64,000 bases of DNA, taken from the NCBI GenBank assembly GCA_965245735.1, contig CBDFAX010000006.1:23221-87220 (forward strand). The letters are read 5' to 3'. Shown piece after piece: positions 17,043-26,186 of the stretch. The stretch comes from Abiotrophia sp965245735 (GTDB lineage: Bacteria; Bacillota; Bacilli; Lactobacillales; Aerococcaceae). Position 1 is the stretch's first letter; the number at the start of each line of letters is the position of its first letter. Below the pieces are notes generated by a model. It did not search any database. It was not told where the DNA came from and was given only the letters and a program-made list of their open reading frames with translations. The position numbers and the translations under genes are program-made.

Positions 17043-17522
17043 ATGGAAGAAAAAGTATACCCAATGACCCTGGAAGGGAAAGCCAAATTAGAGGCTGAAT
17101 TGGAAGATTTAAAAGTTAATAAACGTAAGGAGATTATCGAGCGTATTAAGATTGCCCGTTCATACGGTGACTTATCTGAAAACTCAGAGTACGATGCAGC
17201 CAAGGACGAACAAGCCTTCGTTGAAGGCCGCATCTCTGTCATTGAGAAAATGATTCGTTTTGCGCAAATCATTGATGATCGTGATGTGGCAGATGATGTA
17301 GTAACCTTAGGTCGTACGGTAAGCTTCATTGAATTGCCAGGTAGTGACGAAGAGTCGTATACCATTGTGGGTTCTGCTGAAGCTGATCCTTTGGAAGCCA
17401 AGATTTCTAATGATTCACCAATTGCTAAGGCAATCATTGGTAAGAAATTAGGGGATGTCGTAACAGTGGAAACACCAGGCGGATCTTTTGACTTGAAGAT
17501 TACCAAAATCGAGAAAAATTAA
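17043..17522 (+). CDS. greA: Transcription elongation factor GreA
   Basis: Rescues backtracked RNA polymerase by stimulating transcript cleavage. At 159 residues it has the GreA plan. The N-terminal coiled coil carries the acidic tip (SYGDLSENSEYDAAKDEQAFVEGRI), and the C-terminal FKBP-like domain includes GSAEADPLEAKISNDSPIAKAIIGK. AAGGAG precedes the ATG. Monocistronic, with its own promoter and terminator. Confidence 0.97.
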   Translation: MEEKVYPMTLEGKAKLEAELEDLKVNKRKEIIERIKIARSYGDLSENSEYDAAKDEQAFVEGRISVIEKMIRFAQIIDDRDVADDVVTLGRTVSFIELPGSDEESYTIVGSAEADPLEAKISNDSPIAKAIIGKKLGDVVTVETPGGSFDLKITKIEKN

Positions 17523-17529
17523 CTTGCTT

Positions 17530-17563
17530 AGAGGCTAGTATGAGATGCTAGCCTCTTTTCTTT
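17530..17563 (+). terminator. Intrinsic terminator after greA
   Basis: 9-bp stem AGAGGCTAG/CTAGCCTCT with a T-rich tail. Confidence 0.88.
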
Positions 17564-17671
17564 ATGCCGAATTATGGAGCAACTTTTCCTAGGGGATGGG
17601 GGTTAAGGGTTTTCCTATGGCTTAAAATTGTTTATAATAAGAAGCGTAAGCTAAGAAAGGAGGGCGGACAG

Positions 17672-18424
17672 ATGATTGCTTTTTTAAAGCGCCATATTTT
17701 CCAGATTTTGGCTTTGGCTGGGACAGCCTTGGTCTTTGAACTCATGGGGCGGGGAGTCACCTTTCTATTGTTTTTAGGCAGCCTAGTCTTGCTAGTCGCA
17801 AGTGTCTACATCCCCATCGGAATTTTTAGGGGCATGACCTTGGTTTTGGCCTTGACTAGTTTCTTCGTAGCCATTTTTATGACTCAGTCTATCTGGTTAG
17901 TGCTCATGGTCTTAGTGCTCTTTTACTGGCTCTTCCGGGGATCTAACGGCAATGAGTTCCTAGTTTGGGGAGAGTCGCTACTCCATCCCTTCGGTGGTGC
18001 CAAGGAAGCCTATCATGGGGTTAAGTTAATTCAACCTCAGAGTGGCCAGCGGACCCTAATCAAGCGTGAATCCCTGATCGCCTCTATGGAATCTAAAACC
18101 AACTATTATGAATGGGATGATATCAATATTGTTTTCTTAGGGGGGAGCTCCATTGTCGACTTGGGCAATACCCTCCTACCACCGGAACAATCGACCATTG
18201 TCATTCGTAAATTATTTGGCCGTACGCGGCTGATTATTCCGCGTGACGTAGGTTTCCGGCTCAATATCTCAGCTGTATCAGGTGCGGTGGTCTTCGAGAA
18301 CCAAAGCTATTCCTTAGTAGGGGAAAACTTTCGTTGGGAGACTGCAGGATATGCCGCAACGCCACGTCGTCTCAATATCATGATTTCTGTTGGCTTTGGT
18401 GAAGTGGAGGTGATTGTGCTATGA
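17672..18424 (+). CDS. liaF: Cell-wall-stress regulator LiaF (VraT-like)
   Basis: Membrane regulator that holds the LiaS/VraS kinase in check and helps sense envelope stress. The N-terminal ~95 residues are hydrophobic with about four membrane segments. The C-terminal soluble domain has the LiaF motif INIVFLGGSSIVDLGNTLLPPEQSTIVI and RDVGFRLNISAVSG. The open frame extends upstream, but AAAGGAGG (17656-17663) is 8 nt before the ATG at 17672, giving 250 residues. A TATAAT at 17633-17638 is a possible -10. It overlaps liaS by 4 nt. Confidence 0.92.
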   Translation: MIAFLKRHIFQILALAGTALVFELMGRGVTFLLFLGSLVLLVASVYIPIGIFRGMTLVLALTSFFVAIFMTQSIWLVLMVLVLFYWLFRGSNGNEFLVWGESLLHPFGGAKEAYHGVKLIQPQSGQRTLIKRESLIASMESKTNYYEWDDINIVFLGGSSIVDLGNTLLPPEQSTIVIRKLFGRTRLIIPRDVGFRLNISAVSGAVVFENQSYSLVGENFRWETAGYAATPRRLNIMISVGFGEVEVIVL

Positions 18425-19479
18425 ACCTACATTTATGGCGCCGTCTCTTCCTCTATCAACTCTTGGTTAATTTGGCCATTACAAGCATTATGGTGGGTCT
18501 TCAAGTCTACGTCTTCCAGACCATGAGTTTGGCTAGTCTCTGGGAGTTGACCTGGTTCCAAATTCCATTTTATCTGGTCTTAGTAGGGGCTAATTTCAGT
18601 ATTGCCCTGGTAGTATCAGGCTTCCTGACTTTCTTCCTCAGTGGCCCTTATGAAGAGCTTCGGGCTAAGATTAATTGGCTTTTGTTAGGAAAATATCAGC
18701 ATCCTATTTTTAAGGATTCTGGCAAGGGGCTGCACGCCTGGTACGATTATAGTGGTGTGGTTTCATCGGATCTCAACCGTATCCGTGACAAGCTCGTCCA
18801 GCTGTCTAGAGACCTGCAGGATTTTGCTGCTTCCCCAACCTTCGTAGGGGAAGAAACCAAGGAAGAAATTATCGAGACTGAACGCCATCGTATTGCGCGG
18901 GAGCTCCATGATTCGGTAAGTCAGCAGCTCTTTGCAGCCACCATGATGCTTTCAGCCATCAAAGACCAAGAGCAGGTTGAGATTGCAGAACCTATCCGCC
19001 AACAAATTATTCGGGTCGATAAGGTCATTGCGACGGCTCAAATTGAGATGCGAGCCCTCTTATTACATTTGAGACCGATTGGATTAGAAGATCGGTCCCT
19101 TAAGCAGGGGATTGAACAGTTACTACTTGAGCTCAAAACCAAGATTCCGACGACGATTGTCTGGGACTTGGCCGATGTGCGCTTGGAATCCGGTATTGAG
19201 GACCATCTCTTCCGCATTGTACAAGAAGCTATTTCTAATACCTTAAGACACGCTAGAGCTAACCGTCTGGAGGTCTACCTCCAGGTGGATGAGAGCTCGG
19301 CTCAACTCAAGGTTGTGGATGATGGCCTAGGTTTTGACATGGATAAGGCTGACAAGATCGGATCCTATGGTTTGCGTAATATTCGAGAACGGGTGACCAA
19401 TCTTGGGGGCGAGTGTAAGATTCTCAGTATGACAGGTAAGGGGACTGTTCTGGATATCTCCCTGCCTATTAGATTTTAA
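18421..19479 (+). CDS. liaS: Sensor histidine kinase LiaS/VraS family
   Basis: NarL-type sensor kinase. Two membrane helices (about 12-34 and 45-70) enclose a short loop and no large sensor domain, as in intramembrane-sensing LiaS. A HAMP-like linker is followed by HisKA_3 with ARELHDSVSQQ, where His163 is the phosphoacceptor. The HATPase_c domain contains IVQEAISNTLRHARAN (N box) and VVDDGLGFD. It overlaps liaF (ATGA) and is 12 nt before liaR, forming a liaFSR operon responding to cell-wall-active stress in relatives. Confidence 0.94.
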   Translation: MNLHLWRRLFLYQLLVNLAITSIMVGLQVYVFQTMSLASLWELTWFQIPFYLVLVGANFSIALVVSGFLTFFLSGPYEELRAKINWLLLGKYQHPIFKDSGKGLHAWYDYSGVVSSDLNRIRDKLVQLSRDLQDFAASPTFVGEETKEEIIETERHRIARELHDSVSQQLFAATMMLSAIKDQEQVEIAEPIRQQIIRVDKVIATAQIEMRALLLHLRPIGLEDRSLKQGIEQLLLELKTKIPTTIVWDLADVRLESGIEDHLFRIVQEAISNTLRHARANRLEVYLQVDESSAQLKVVDDGLGFDMDKADKIGSYGLRNIRERVTNLGGECKILSMTGKGTVLDISLPIRF

Positions 19480-19491
19480 GGAGGTAAGTAG

Positions 19492-20127
19492 ATGATTAAG
19501 GTATTACTAGTGGACGACCATGAAATGGTCCGACTAGGAGTCTCATCATATTTAATGATTCAGTCTGACATGGAAGTAGTGGGGGAAGCCAGTAACGGCT
19601 TAGAAGGCTATCATAAGGCCCTTGAATTACGACCAGACATTATCCTCATGGATTTAGTCATGGATGTCATGGATGGAATTGAAGCCACTCAGAAGATTAT
19701 GGCAGATTGGCCACAAGCTAAGATTATTATCGTGACCTCCTTCTTAGATGATGAGAAGGTCTATCCGGCTATGGAGGCGGGAGCTAGCTCCTATTTGCTT
19801 AAGACCTCGTCTGCTGCTGAAATTGCCCAGGCCATTCGCTCTACCCATCAGGGGCATAAGGTGATTGAACCGGCCGTGACAGAGAAGATTATCGAGCACC
19901 GACTGGACCAAGCGCGTCCTAAGCCTCATGATGAGTTGACTAATCGGGAGTTGGATGTCTTACGTCTGATAGGTCAAGGCTACTCCAATCAAGCCATTGC
20001 CGAGGAACTGGTCATTACCCTTAAGACGGTTAAGACCCATGTCTCCAATATCTTCACCAAGTTGGAAGTGGAGGATCGGACCCAGGCGGCTATTTACGCG
20101 GTCCATCATCATTTGGATGGCCAGTGA
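19492..20127 (+). CDS. liaR: Response regulator LiaR/VraR family
   Basis: NarL/FixJ-type regulator. The receiver domain holds VDDHEMVRLG and the phosphoacceptor Asp54 (ILMDLVMD). The C-terminal LuxR-type helix-turn-helix reads LTNRELDVLRLIGQGYSNQAIAEEL...TVKTHVSNIFTKL. The length of 211 residues fits. AAGGAGG precedes the ATG. It is the output of LiaS and probably controls the liaF operon and other envelope genes; no operator could be identified by eye. Confidence 0.95.
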   Translation: MIKVLLVDDHEMVRLGVSSYLMIQSDMEVVGEASNGLEGYHKALELRPDIILMDLVMDVMDGIEATQKIMADWPQAKIIIVTSFLDDEKVYPAMEAGASSYLLKTSSAAEIAQAIRSTHQGHKVIEPAVTEKIIEHRLDQARPKPHDELTNRELDVLRLIGQGYSNQAIAEELVITLKTVKTHVSNIFTKLEVEDRTQAAIYAVHHHLDGQ

Positions 20128-20157
20128 GCACCCAGTTAGGTCCTGTCTTAAGGACCA

Positions 20158-20166
20158 TGCTATAAT
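20158..20166 (+). promoter_or_regulatory. Extended -10 promoter before the HesB-like gene
   Basis: TGC followed by TATAAT (20161-20166) is an extended -10, 34 bp before the start. GGTCCT-N6-AGGACC (20139-20156) forms a hairpin just upstream. Confidence 0.55.
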
Positions 20167-20199
20167 AAAATTAGCAAGTCAAGAGAAGGAGTGTAAGGG

Positions 20200-20526
20200 A
20201 TGGAATTAAAAGTAGATCCAGCATCAGTTGCTTGGTTTAAGGAAGAAGTAGGATTGCCTCAAGGGGCTGGCGTACGTTTTTTAGTCAAGGTCTATGGCTG
20301 TAGCCCTATCAATAGCGGCTTCTCACTAGCTATGGAAACCAACTACCCGAGTGAACCCGGTGTCACTTATGAAGCAGACGGCGTGCTCTTCTATATTGAG
20401 AGTCGTGACGAATGGTTCTTCGATGGACATGATTTGTCGGTTGAGTTTGATGAGGGTCATGGTGAGCCGGCCTATATTTTTGTCAAAGATGGGGTGGCGG
20501 TCAATCCCCTAGTGAAGGAGGCTTAA
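20200..20526 (+). CDS. HesB/IscA-like protein (YneR-type)
   Basis: A 108-residue protein of the HesB/IscA superfamily subgroup found in lactobacilli and staphylococci. It keeps the fold-type sequence (WFKEEVGLPQGAGVRFLVKVYGCSPINSGFSLAM) but only one cysteine, so the usual three-cysteine Fe-S ligand set of IscA is absent. A direct Fe-S carrier role is therefore unlikely; function unknown. GAAGGAG precedes the ATG. It is followed 3 nt later by the ECF S-component and they probably share a transcript. Confidence 0.82.
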   Translation: MELKVDPASVAWFKEEVGLPQGAGVRFLVKVYGCSPINSGFSLAMETNYPSEPGVTYEADGVLFYIESRDEWFFDGHDLSVEFDEGHGEPAYIFVKDGVAVNPLVKEA

Positions 20527-20529
20527 GGC

Positions 20530-21147
20530 ATGACTCCAAATCAACGCTATGGTTCGCAAAATAAAACCAACCAACTAGTTAAATTAAGTGTTTTTGTGGC
20601 CTTGATTATTATCCAAACATGGGTGCCTATGTTGGGCAACATTCCGACACCTGTCTTATCCATTACTTACATTCATGTTACCGTCATTGTAGCAACTCTC
20701 TGGTTAGGTTGGAAAGAGGGCGTTCTTGTTGGGACGGCTTGGGGTTTAAATTCCTGGATTCGTGCCCTAGCTGCGCCTATGTCACCAATTCATGCCCAAG
20801 TCTTAAGTGATATCATGGTCAGCGTCTTGCCACGTATGCTCATGCCATTGATTTTGGCTGGCTTGATTGTGGTCTTCAAGTCTTGGAGTAAAAATCCACG
20901 TCTAGTGGGAGCCTTGGCTGGCTTTAGTGGTAGTTTTCTCAATACTTTCTTGGTTTTAGGAGCGATTGCTTTATTTAAACAAGAAGCCTATATGACCATT
21001 AAAGGGGTAGACCAGACCGGCTTTTGGCAATTATTAGGCGGAATTATTGCGACCAACGGGATATTGGAAGCTTTTGTGGCAGCTATTCTAACCCCAATTT
21101 TCTATCAAGTGACCTTACAACTAACTAAGCGCCAGAGACAAGGCTAA
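20530..21147 (+). CDS. ECF transporter S-component (substrate unknown)
   Basis: Membrane substrate-binding subunit of an energy-coupling-factor vitamin importer. About six hydrophobic helices are visible (from LSVFVALIIIQTWVPML to FVAAILTPIFYQVTL), and the first helix has the lysine-led VKLSVFVALIII pattern of PF12822-type S-components. The A and T subunits are not in this window, so it would use a shared ECF module. The sequence most resembles pantothenate/folate-type families, but I cannot name the substrate. No riboswitch is seen upstream. Confidence 0.83.
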   Translation: MTPNQRYGSQNKTNQLVKLSVFVALIIIQTWVPMLGNIPTPVLSITYIHVTVIVATLWLGWKEGVLVGTAWGLNSWIRALAAPMSPIHAQVLSDIMVSVLPRMLMPLILAGLIVVFKSWSKNPRLVGALAGFSGSFLNTFLVLGAIALFKQEAYMTIKGVDQTGFWQLLGGIIATNGILEAFVAAILTPIFYQVTLQLTKRQRQG

Positions 21148-21156
21148 GAATAAAAC

Positions 21157-21184
21157 AAGCGGACCTAAAAAGTTCGCTTTTTTT
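21157..21184 (+). terminator. Terminator after the ECF S-component
   Basis: 8-bp stem AAGCGGAC/GTTCGCTT with T7 tail. Confidence 0.85.
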
Positions 21185-21320
21185 GTACTTGTGTAGGCCA
21201 GGATGGAATTATTTGGTCAATATTTAAGCAAACTGCTAATTGAATGCCCCGACATGCCGACGTTTTCATGAAAATACACGAACGATTGAGAATGGGTTTC
21301 GTAAAAGATCAGCTGATTTC

Positions 21321-21349
21321 TTGCTAGATTGACCTAATAATGATATAAT
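21321..21349 (+). promoter_or_regulatory. SigA-type promoter of the nucleoside ABC operon
   Basis: TTGCTA (21321-21326), 17 bp, TATAAT (21344-21349), with an extended TGA upstream of the -10. Strong, 56 bp before the first start codon. Confidence 0.82.
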
Positions 21350-21404
21350 GTAAGGGAATTCAGAGTGAGTTCACAAGTAAGAAATATTCAAAGGAGATGT
21401 TTTA

Positions 21405-22430
21405 ATGAAGAAAGCTTTTGGATTAGCAGCTACAGCCTTGACAGTAGCAAGTTTGGTAGCACCTGTTGCCGTAAATGCGGCTGATTTTTCTGCAGTGATT
21501 GTCACAGACGTAGGTGGGGTAGACGACAAGTCCTTCAACCAAAGCGCCTGGGAAGGTCTTGAGCAATTCGGTAAAGAAAACAAGTTAGAAAAAGGGGTAG
21601 GTGGTTATGACTACTTACAATCCAATAGCGACTCTGACTATGTGACTAACCTTAATTCAGCAGTCCAAGCAAACTTCTCCTTAATCTTCGGGATAGGTTA
21701 TAAATTAGAAGCTGCGGTTAAAGAAGCAGCAACCCAATACCCAGATAAGCATTTTGCTATTGTGGACTCTGTAGTAGACTTACCAAACGTTGCTTCCTTG
21801 ACCTTCAAGGATAATGAAGCAGCCTTCTTAGCAGGGGTAGCTGCTGCTAAGACCACTAAGACCAAACAAGTTGGTTTTATCGGTGGTGTTGAAGGTTTCG
21901 TTATTGACCGTTTTGAGGCTGGTTTCGTTGAAGGGGTAAAAGCAGTTGACCCTTCAATCAAGGTTGAAGTTCAATACGCTGGCTCTTTTGCTGACGCGGC
22001 TAAAGGGAAACAATTAGCTGCTGCTATGTACTCTGGCGGCGCCGATGTAATCTTCCACGCTTCCGGTGGTACCGGGAACGGTGTCTTCTCTGAAGCTAAG
22101 GATATCGTAACTAACGACCCTAAACGTGAAGTATACGTTATCGGGGTTGACTTAGACCAAGATGCAGAAGGTCTGGTTACAGTAGATGGCAAAGAACGTC
22201 ACTTAACCTTAGCATCTACGCTTAAAGGGGTAGGGGCTGCGGTTAAACAGTTCTCTCAAGAATCCAAAGATGGTAAATTCAAAGCCGGCAACACCGTTTA
22301 CGGTTTGAAAGACGGCGGGGTTGACTTAACAACTGCCCAATTATCACCTGAGGCTAAAAAGGCTGTTGAAGAATACAAAGCTAAAATCGTTAAAGGTGAA
22401 ATCACTGTACCTGAAAAACCAAATCGTTAA
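21405..22430 (+). CDS. bmpA: BMP-family nucleoside-binding protein
   Basis: Extracellular substrate-binding protein of the BMP/PnrA family, delivering nucleosides to the ABC transporter encoded downstream. It has a signal peptide (MKKAFGLAATALTVASLVAPVAVNA, about 25 residues) followed by the family start DFSAVIVTDVGGVDDKSFNQSAWEGL, FGIGYKL, IGGVEGFVIDRFEAGF and VIFHASGGTGNGVF. The notable oddity is that no cysteine lies at or near the cleavage site, and I see none in the protein, so it cannot be lipid-anchored as most Gram-positive BMP proteins are. AAAGGAG precedes the ATG. A terminator between it and the ATPase gene may allow excess of binding protein. Confidence 0.92.
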   Translation: MKKAFGLAATALTVASLVAPVAVNAADFSAVIVTDVGGVDDKSFNQSAWEGLEQFGKENKLEKGVGGYDYLQSNSDSDYVTNLNSAVQANFSLIFGIGYKLEAAVKEAATQYPDKHFAIVDSVVDLPNVASLTFKDNEAAFLAGVAAAKTTKTKQVGFIGGVEGFVIDRFEAGFVEGVKAVDPSIKVEVQYAGSFADAAKGKQLAAAMYSGGADVIFHASGGTGNGVFSEAKDIVTNDPKREVYVIGVDLDQDAEGLVTVDGKERHLTLASTLKGVGAAVKQFSQESKDGKFKAGNTVYGLKDGGVDLTTAQLSPEAKKAVEEYKAKIVKGEITVPEKPNR

Positions 22431-22446
22431 TAAAGGCTTAGGTACT

Positions 22447-22475
22447 AGGAGCTGGGGCAACCTGGCTCCTTTTTT
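22447..22475 (+). terminator. Terminator between binding protein and ATPase genes
   Basis: 10-bp stem (two G-T pairs) AGGAGCTGGG/CCTGGCTCCT with a GCAA tetraloop and T6 tail. Probably partial read-through, setting a higher level of binding protein. Confidence 0.85.
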
Positions 22476-22531
22476 GAAAGTAAAATGCACTTATAAAATA
22501 GGGGAAGTATTAATTAAGAAGGAGGGATTCT

Positions 22532-24103
22532 ATGGAAACAGTGACGCATCCAGTGATTGAAATGCGTGGCATTTCCAAACAGTTTGGGACATTTTTCGCC
22601 AACAAAAACATCAACCTCGAGCTCAAAAAGGGTGAGATTCACGCCTTACTTGGTGAAAACGGGGCGGGCAAATCAACCCTAATGAATATTCTTTCGGGGC
22701 TTCTGCAACCAACTGATGGGCAGATCTATATGAATGGGCAGGCTGTTAACATTGCTAATCCGACGGTCGCTAACGACTTGCATATCGGGATGGTCCACCA
22801 GCACTTTATGTTAGTGAATGACTTTACGGTCGTTGAGAATATCATGTTAGGGAATGAAATGGTTCAAGGATTACGTCTGGACTACAAGAAAGCCAAAGCT
22901 CATATTATGGACTTATCTAAGCAATATGGTTTAGCTGTTGATCCAGATGCCAAGGTGGCCAATATCACGGTCGGTATGCAACAAAGGGTGGAAATTCTTA
23001 AGACCCTCTACCGAGGTGCCGATATTCTGATCTTTGACGAACCAACAGCTGTTTTAACGCCACAAGAAATCGATGAATTGATGGCCACACTCAAGTCTTT
23101 AGCTAGTGAGGGTAAGTCTATCATTATCATTACCCACAAGTTAGCTGAAATTAAGCAGGTGGCCGACCGTTGTACCATTATTCGTCGTGGGGAATCCATT
23201 GATACCGTCGATGTAGCCACAACTTCTGCTAAGGAATTAGCCGATATGATGGTAGGACGTTCCGTCTCCTTTAAGACCGAGAAGAAAGCAGCCACTCCTG
23301 GCGAGGTCTTCTTGAATGTAGAAGACTTAGTGGTCAAAGATGAACGTGGCATTGTGGCGACCAGAAATCTTAGTTTCCAAGTAAGACGTGGCGAAGTAGT
23401 GGGGATTGCCGGGATTGACGGGAACGGTCAGTCCGAGTTAATTCTAGCACTTGCGGGCCTCATTCCAATTGAATCAGGTAAGATCGAATTGGGCGGCCAG
23501 GATATTGTAGGTAAATCACCACGTCAAATTACGGAGTTAGGCTTTGGTCATATTCCTGAAGACCGCCACAAATATGGCTTGGTCTTGCCTATGAAGGTTG
23601 AGGAAAACTTAGTGCTCAAATCCTACTATCATACACCATACTCTGAAAAAGGCTTCTTACGTTTCCAAGCTATTGAGAAGAAGGCTAAGGCTTTGATTGA
23701 GCAGTATGATGTGCGGACCGTCTCTGAAAAAGTCCCAGTTAAGTCACTCTCGGGCGGGAACCAACAAAAGGCCATTATTGCCCGTGAGTTAAGCTTGAAC
23801 CCTGATTTCCTAATTGCAGCTAACCCAACTCGGGGCTTAGACGTAGGGGCCATTGAATTTATCCATAAGGCCTTGATTGCTGAACGTGATGATCACAAGG
23901 CTGTCCTCTTGATGAGTTTCGAATTAGACGAAATTCTCAATGTATCCGATCGCATTATTGTCATGCACGACGGCCATATCATGGCAGATATTCCGGCATC
24001 TGAAACCAATGAACAAGAAATCGGCTTGATGATGGCGGGGACCTCTTATGAAGAAGTATTAAGCCATCGTCAAACAGGAGGTGACGCTAATCATGAAGGA
24101 TAA
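22532..24103 (+). CDS. nupA: Nucleoside ABC transporter ATP-binding protein (two NBDs)
   Basis: The 523-residue ATPase has two tandem ABC domains, as in sugar/nucleoside importers. Domain 1 has Walker A GENGAGKST (about 43), a degenerate signature VGMQQRVEI and Walker B ILIFDEP. Domain 2 has a degenerate Walker A GIDGNGQSE, LSGGNQQK and the FLIAANPTRGLD segment. The degenerate second P-loop is normal for this family. AAGGAGGG precedes the ATG. Its stop lies 11 nt inside the next gene. Confidence 0.93.
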   Translation: METVTHPVIEMRGISKQFGTFFANKNINLELKKGEIHALLGENGAGKSTLMNILSGLLQPTDGQIYMNGQAVNIANPTVANDLHIGMVHQHFMLVNDFTVVENIMLGNEMVQGLRLDYKKAKAHIMDLSKQYGLAVDPDAKVANITVGMQQRVEILKTLYRGADILIFDEPTAVLTPQEIDELMATLKSLASEGKSIIIITHKLAEIKQVADRCTIIRRGESIDTVDVATTSAKELADMMVGRSVSFKTEKKAATPGEVFLNVEDLVVKDERGIVATRNLSFQVRRGEVVGIAGIDGNGQSELILALAGLIPIESGKIELGGQDIVGKSPRQITELGFGHIPEDRHKYGLVLPMKVEENLVLKSYYHTPYSEKGFLRFQAIEKKAKALIEQYDVRTVSEKVPVKSLSGGNQQKAIIARELSLNPDFLIAANPTRGLDVGAIEFIHKALIAERDDHKAVLLMSFELDEILNVSDRIIVMHDGHIMADIPASETNEQEIGLMMAGTSYEEVLSHRQTGGDANHEG

Positions 24104-25160
24104 ACTACGTGCCGTTTTTGTTCCTATTGCATCTGTTGTGATTGGGATTATCGTGGGAGCCTTGATTATGTGGCTCTTCCGTTATGATGCGATTAAAGGT
24201 TATGAGGCCCTCTTCAATGGGGCATTTGGTAAACCATTCAATATTGGTCAGACTCTACGGGCGGCCACTCCGCTTATGTTAACAGGACTGGGCTTCGCAG
24301 TAGCCTATACGGCTGGCTTCTTCAACATTGGTTTGGCTGGTCAAGCCCTCTGTGGTTGGTTAGTCTCCGTTTGGGTGGGGCTGACTTTAGGTGATTTACC
24401 ATCCTTTATCGTCTTACCAATTGCCATTGTAGCTGGGATGGTGGCAGGTGCCCTCTGGGCAGCTATCGCTGGTTTCCTTAAGGCTTACTTTGATACCAGT
24501 GAGGTCATTGTGACCATCATGCTCAACTATACGGCGATTTATTTATCAGACTATCTCTTGCGTAATGTCATTACCAATCGTTTGGATGCAACGCCTATCT
24601 TGAAAGACAATGCTACCTTAAAAATGCAGTGGTTGTCAGACTTGACTAATGGGTCTACCTTACATGCGGGTATTTTCATTGCAGTCTTAATGATCCTAGT
24701 CGTTCATATTTTAATGACGCGTACGACCCTTGGGTTTGAACTCAAGGCAGTAGGGATGAACAAGTTTGCCTCAGCCTATGCGGGCATGAACGCAAAACGC
24801 AATATTATCCTATCCATGGTGCTATCTGGTGCTCTTGCAGGTCTAGGTGGTGTCATGAACGGGCTAGGTGAGTTCCGTAACATCTTCTTGATGAACGGTA
24901 AAGCACCAGATATTGGCTTTGATGGTATGGCCGTTGCCCTTTTAGGGATGAACAATCCAATCGGAATTTTCTTCTCAAGTATTCTCTTTGGTGGTCTCAA
25001 GACCGGTGGGAACTTGATGCCTTTAGCTGCTAAGATTCCGAGTGAAATCGTCAACGTCGTCATTGGCTGTATTATTTTCTTCGTCGGATGTAGCTATATC
25101 TTCCGCTTCATTATGGAGAAGGTTCGCAGCAATAAAGTCAGCAGCAAGGAGGGAGCCTAA
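24093..25160 (+). CDS. nupB: Nucleoside ABC transporter permease 1
   Basis: Integral membrane permease of the branched-chain/BPD_transp_2 class with about eight to ten hydrophobic helices (VIGIIVGALIMWLF, IVLPIAIVAGMVAGALWAAIAGF, and others). GLTxxGLxFAVAYTAGFFNIGLAGQ matches the family motif, and GFELKAVGMNKFASAYAGMN is the cytoplasmic coupling region. A GTG at 24081 gives a longer frame, but AGGAGGTG (24077-24084) overlaps it, so the ATG at 24093 is the start (355 residues). Translationally coupled to the ATPase and to the next permease. Confidence 0.92.
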   Translation: MKDKLRAVFVPIASVVIGIIVGALIMWLFRYDAIKGYEALFNGAFGKPFNIGQTLRAATPLMLTGLGFAVAYTAGFFNIGLAGQALCGWLVSVWVGLTLGDLPSFIVLPIAIVAGMVAGALWAAIAGFLKAYFDTSEVIVTIMLNYTAIYLSDYLLRNVITNRLDATPILKDNATLKMQWLSDLTNGSTLHAGIFIAVLMILVVHILMTRTTLGFELKAVGMNKFASAYAGMNAKRNIILSMVLSGALAGLGGVMNGLGEFRNIFLMNGKAPDIGFDGMAVALLGMNNPIGIFFSSILFGGLKTGGNLMPLAAKIPSEIVNVVIGCIIFFVGCSYIFRFIMEKVRSNKVSSKEGA

Positions 25161-26113
25161 TGCAAAATATACTCGCTTTAGTTATATCCAATGCGCTCTT
25201 GTACGCAACTCCGCTGATTTTTACCGCCCTTGGTGGCGTCTTCTCTGAGAGAAGTGGGATTGTTAACGTAGGTTTGGAAGGAATCATGGTCATTGGGGCC
25301 TTCTCATCAGTTGTCTTCAACCTGACTTTTGCCGGTCAATTTGGCAACTTGACCCCATGGCTAGCTCTCCTAGTCGGTGGGCTTTGTGGCTTGCTCTTTG
25401 CCTTGATTCATACGGTAGCGACCGTTAATTTGCGGGCTGACCACATTATTTCAGGGACCGTGCTCAACTTGATTGCACCATCCTTGGCTATCTTCTTAAC
25501 CAAGGTACTCTTCCAAGGTAAGGGTCAAACAGACTCAATCAAAACCAAGTTTGGTAAATTTGACTTCCCAGTCTTATCAGACATTCCAGTTATCGGGCCA
25601 ATCTTCTTCGCCAAAACTTCTATTTTGGCTTACGTAGGGATTGTGCTAGCCTTTGTGGTCTGGTATCTGGTCTTTAAGACGCGCTTTGGTTTGCGTTTAC
25701 GGTCAGTCGGGGAGAACCCACAAGCTGCTGATACCTTGGGGATTAATGTCTACCTCATGCGCTATTCTGGCGTCTTGCTTTCAGGCTTACTAGGTGGGAT
25801 TGGTGGGGCAGCCTACACCCATACTATTTCAGAAAACTTTGCGGTATCGACCATTGCCGGTCAAGGTTTTATGGCCATGGCCGCTATGATTTTCGGTAAA
25901 TGGAACCCAATTGGGGCCATGTTAGCAGCTATCTTCTTCGGTTTAGCTCAGTCCTTGGCCGTTATCGGGGCTTCCATTCCAGTTATTAGGGATATCCCGT
26001 CAGTTTACTTGCAAATTGCACCTTATGTGATTACAATTATTGTATTGATTGGTTTCGTTGGCCGCTCCAAGGCGCCAGAAGCCGTTGGGACAACCTACAT
26101 CAAATCAAAATAA
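25160..26113 (+). CDS. nupC: Nucleoside ABC transporter permease 2
   Basis: Second permease of the importer, 317 residues with multiple hydrophobic helices. It has YATPLIFTALGGVFSERSGIVNVGLEGIMVIGAF, the typical N-terminal block of this permease family, and RLRSVGENPQAADTLGINVYLMRY as the cytoplasmic coupling loop. Its ATG overlaps the preceding stop (TAATG), so the two permeases are translated together. A long hairpin terminator follows. Confidence 0.92.
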   Translation: MQNILALVISNALLYATPLIFTALGGVFSERSGIVNVGLEGIMVIGAFSSVVFNLTFAGQFGNLTPWLALLVGGLCGLLFALIHTVATVNLRADHIISGTVLNLIAPSLAIFLTKVLFQGKGQTDSIKTKFGKFDFPVLSDIPVIGPIFFAKTSILAYVGIVLAFVVWYLVFKTRFGLRLRSVGENPQAADTLGINVYLMRYSGVLLSGLLGGIGGAAYTHTISENFAVSTIAGQGFMAMAAMIFGKWNPIGAMLAAIFFGLAQSLAVIGASIPVIRDIPSVYLQIAPYVITIIVLIGFVGRSKAPEAVGTTYIKSK

Positions 26114-26121
26114 GAGGAGAA

Positions 26122-26166
26122 AGACCCGTGTTGGCTCCATTCAGGGGCTGGCATGGGGCTTTTTTC
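26122..26166 (+). terminator. Terminator of the nucleoside transporter operon
   Basis: A long imperfect stem (about 16 pairs with several G-T) followed by T6. Confidence 0.75.
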
Positions 26167-26186
26167 CTAATGAAGGAGAGAAAGCC

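Noticed and set aside
20200..20526. HesB-like gene as a damaged Fe-S carrier lacking two cysteines
   Set aside because: The subgroup generally lacks the full cysteine set; the frame is intact with a good ribosome site.
23395..23430. Broken Walker A in the second domain of the nucleoside ATPase (GIDGNGQSE)
   Set aside because: A degenerate second P-loop is normal in this double-domain family.
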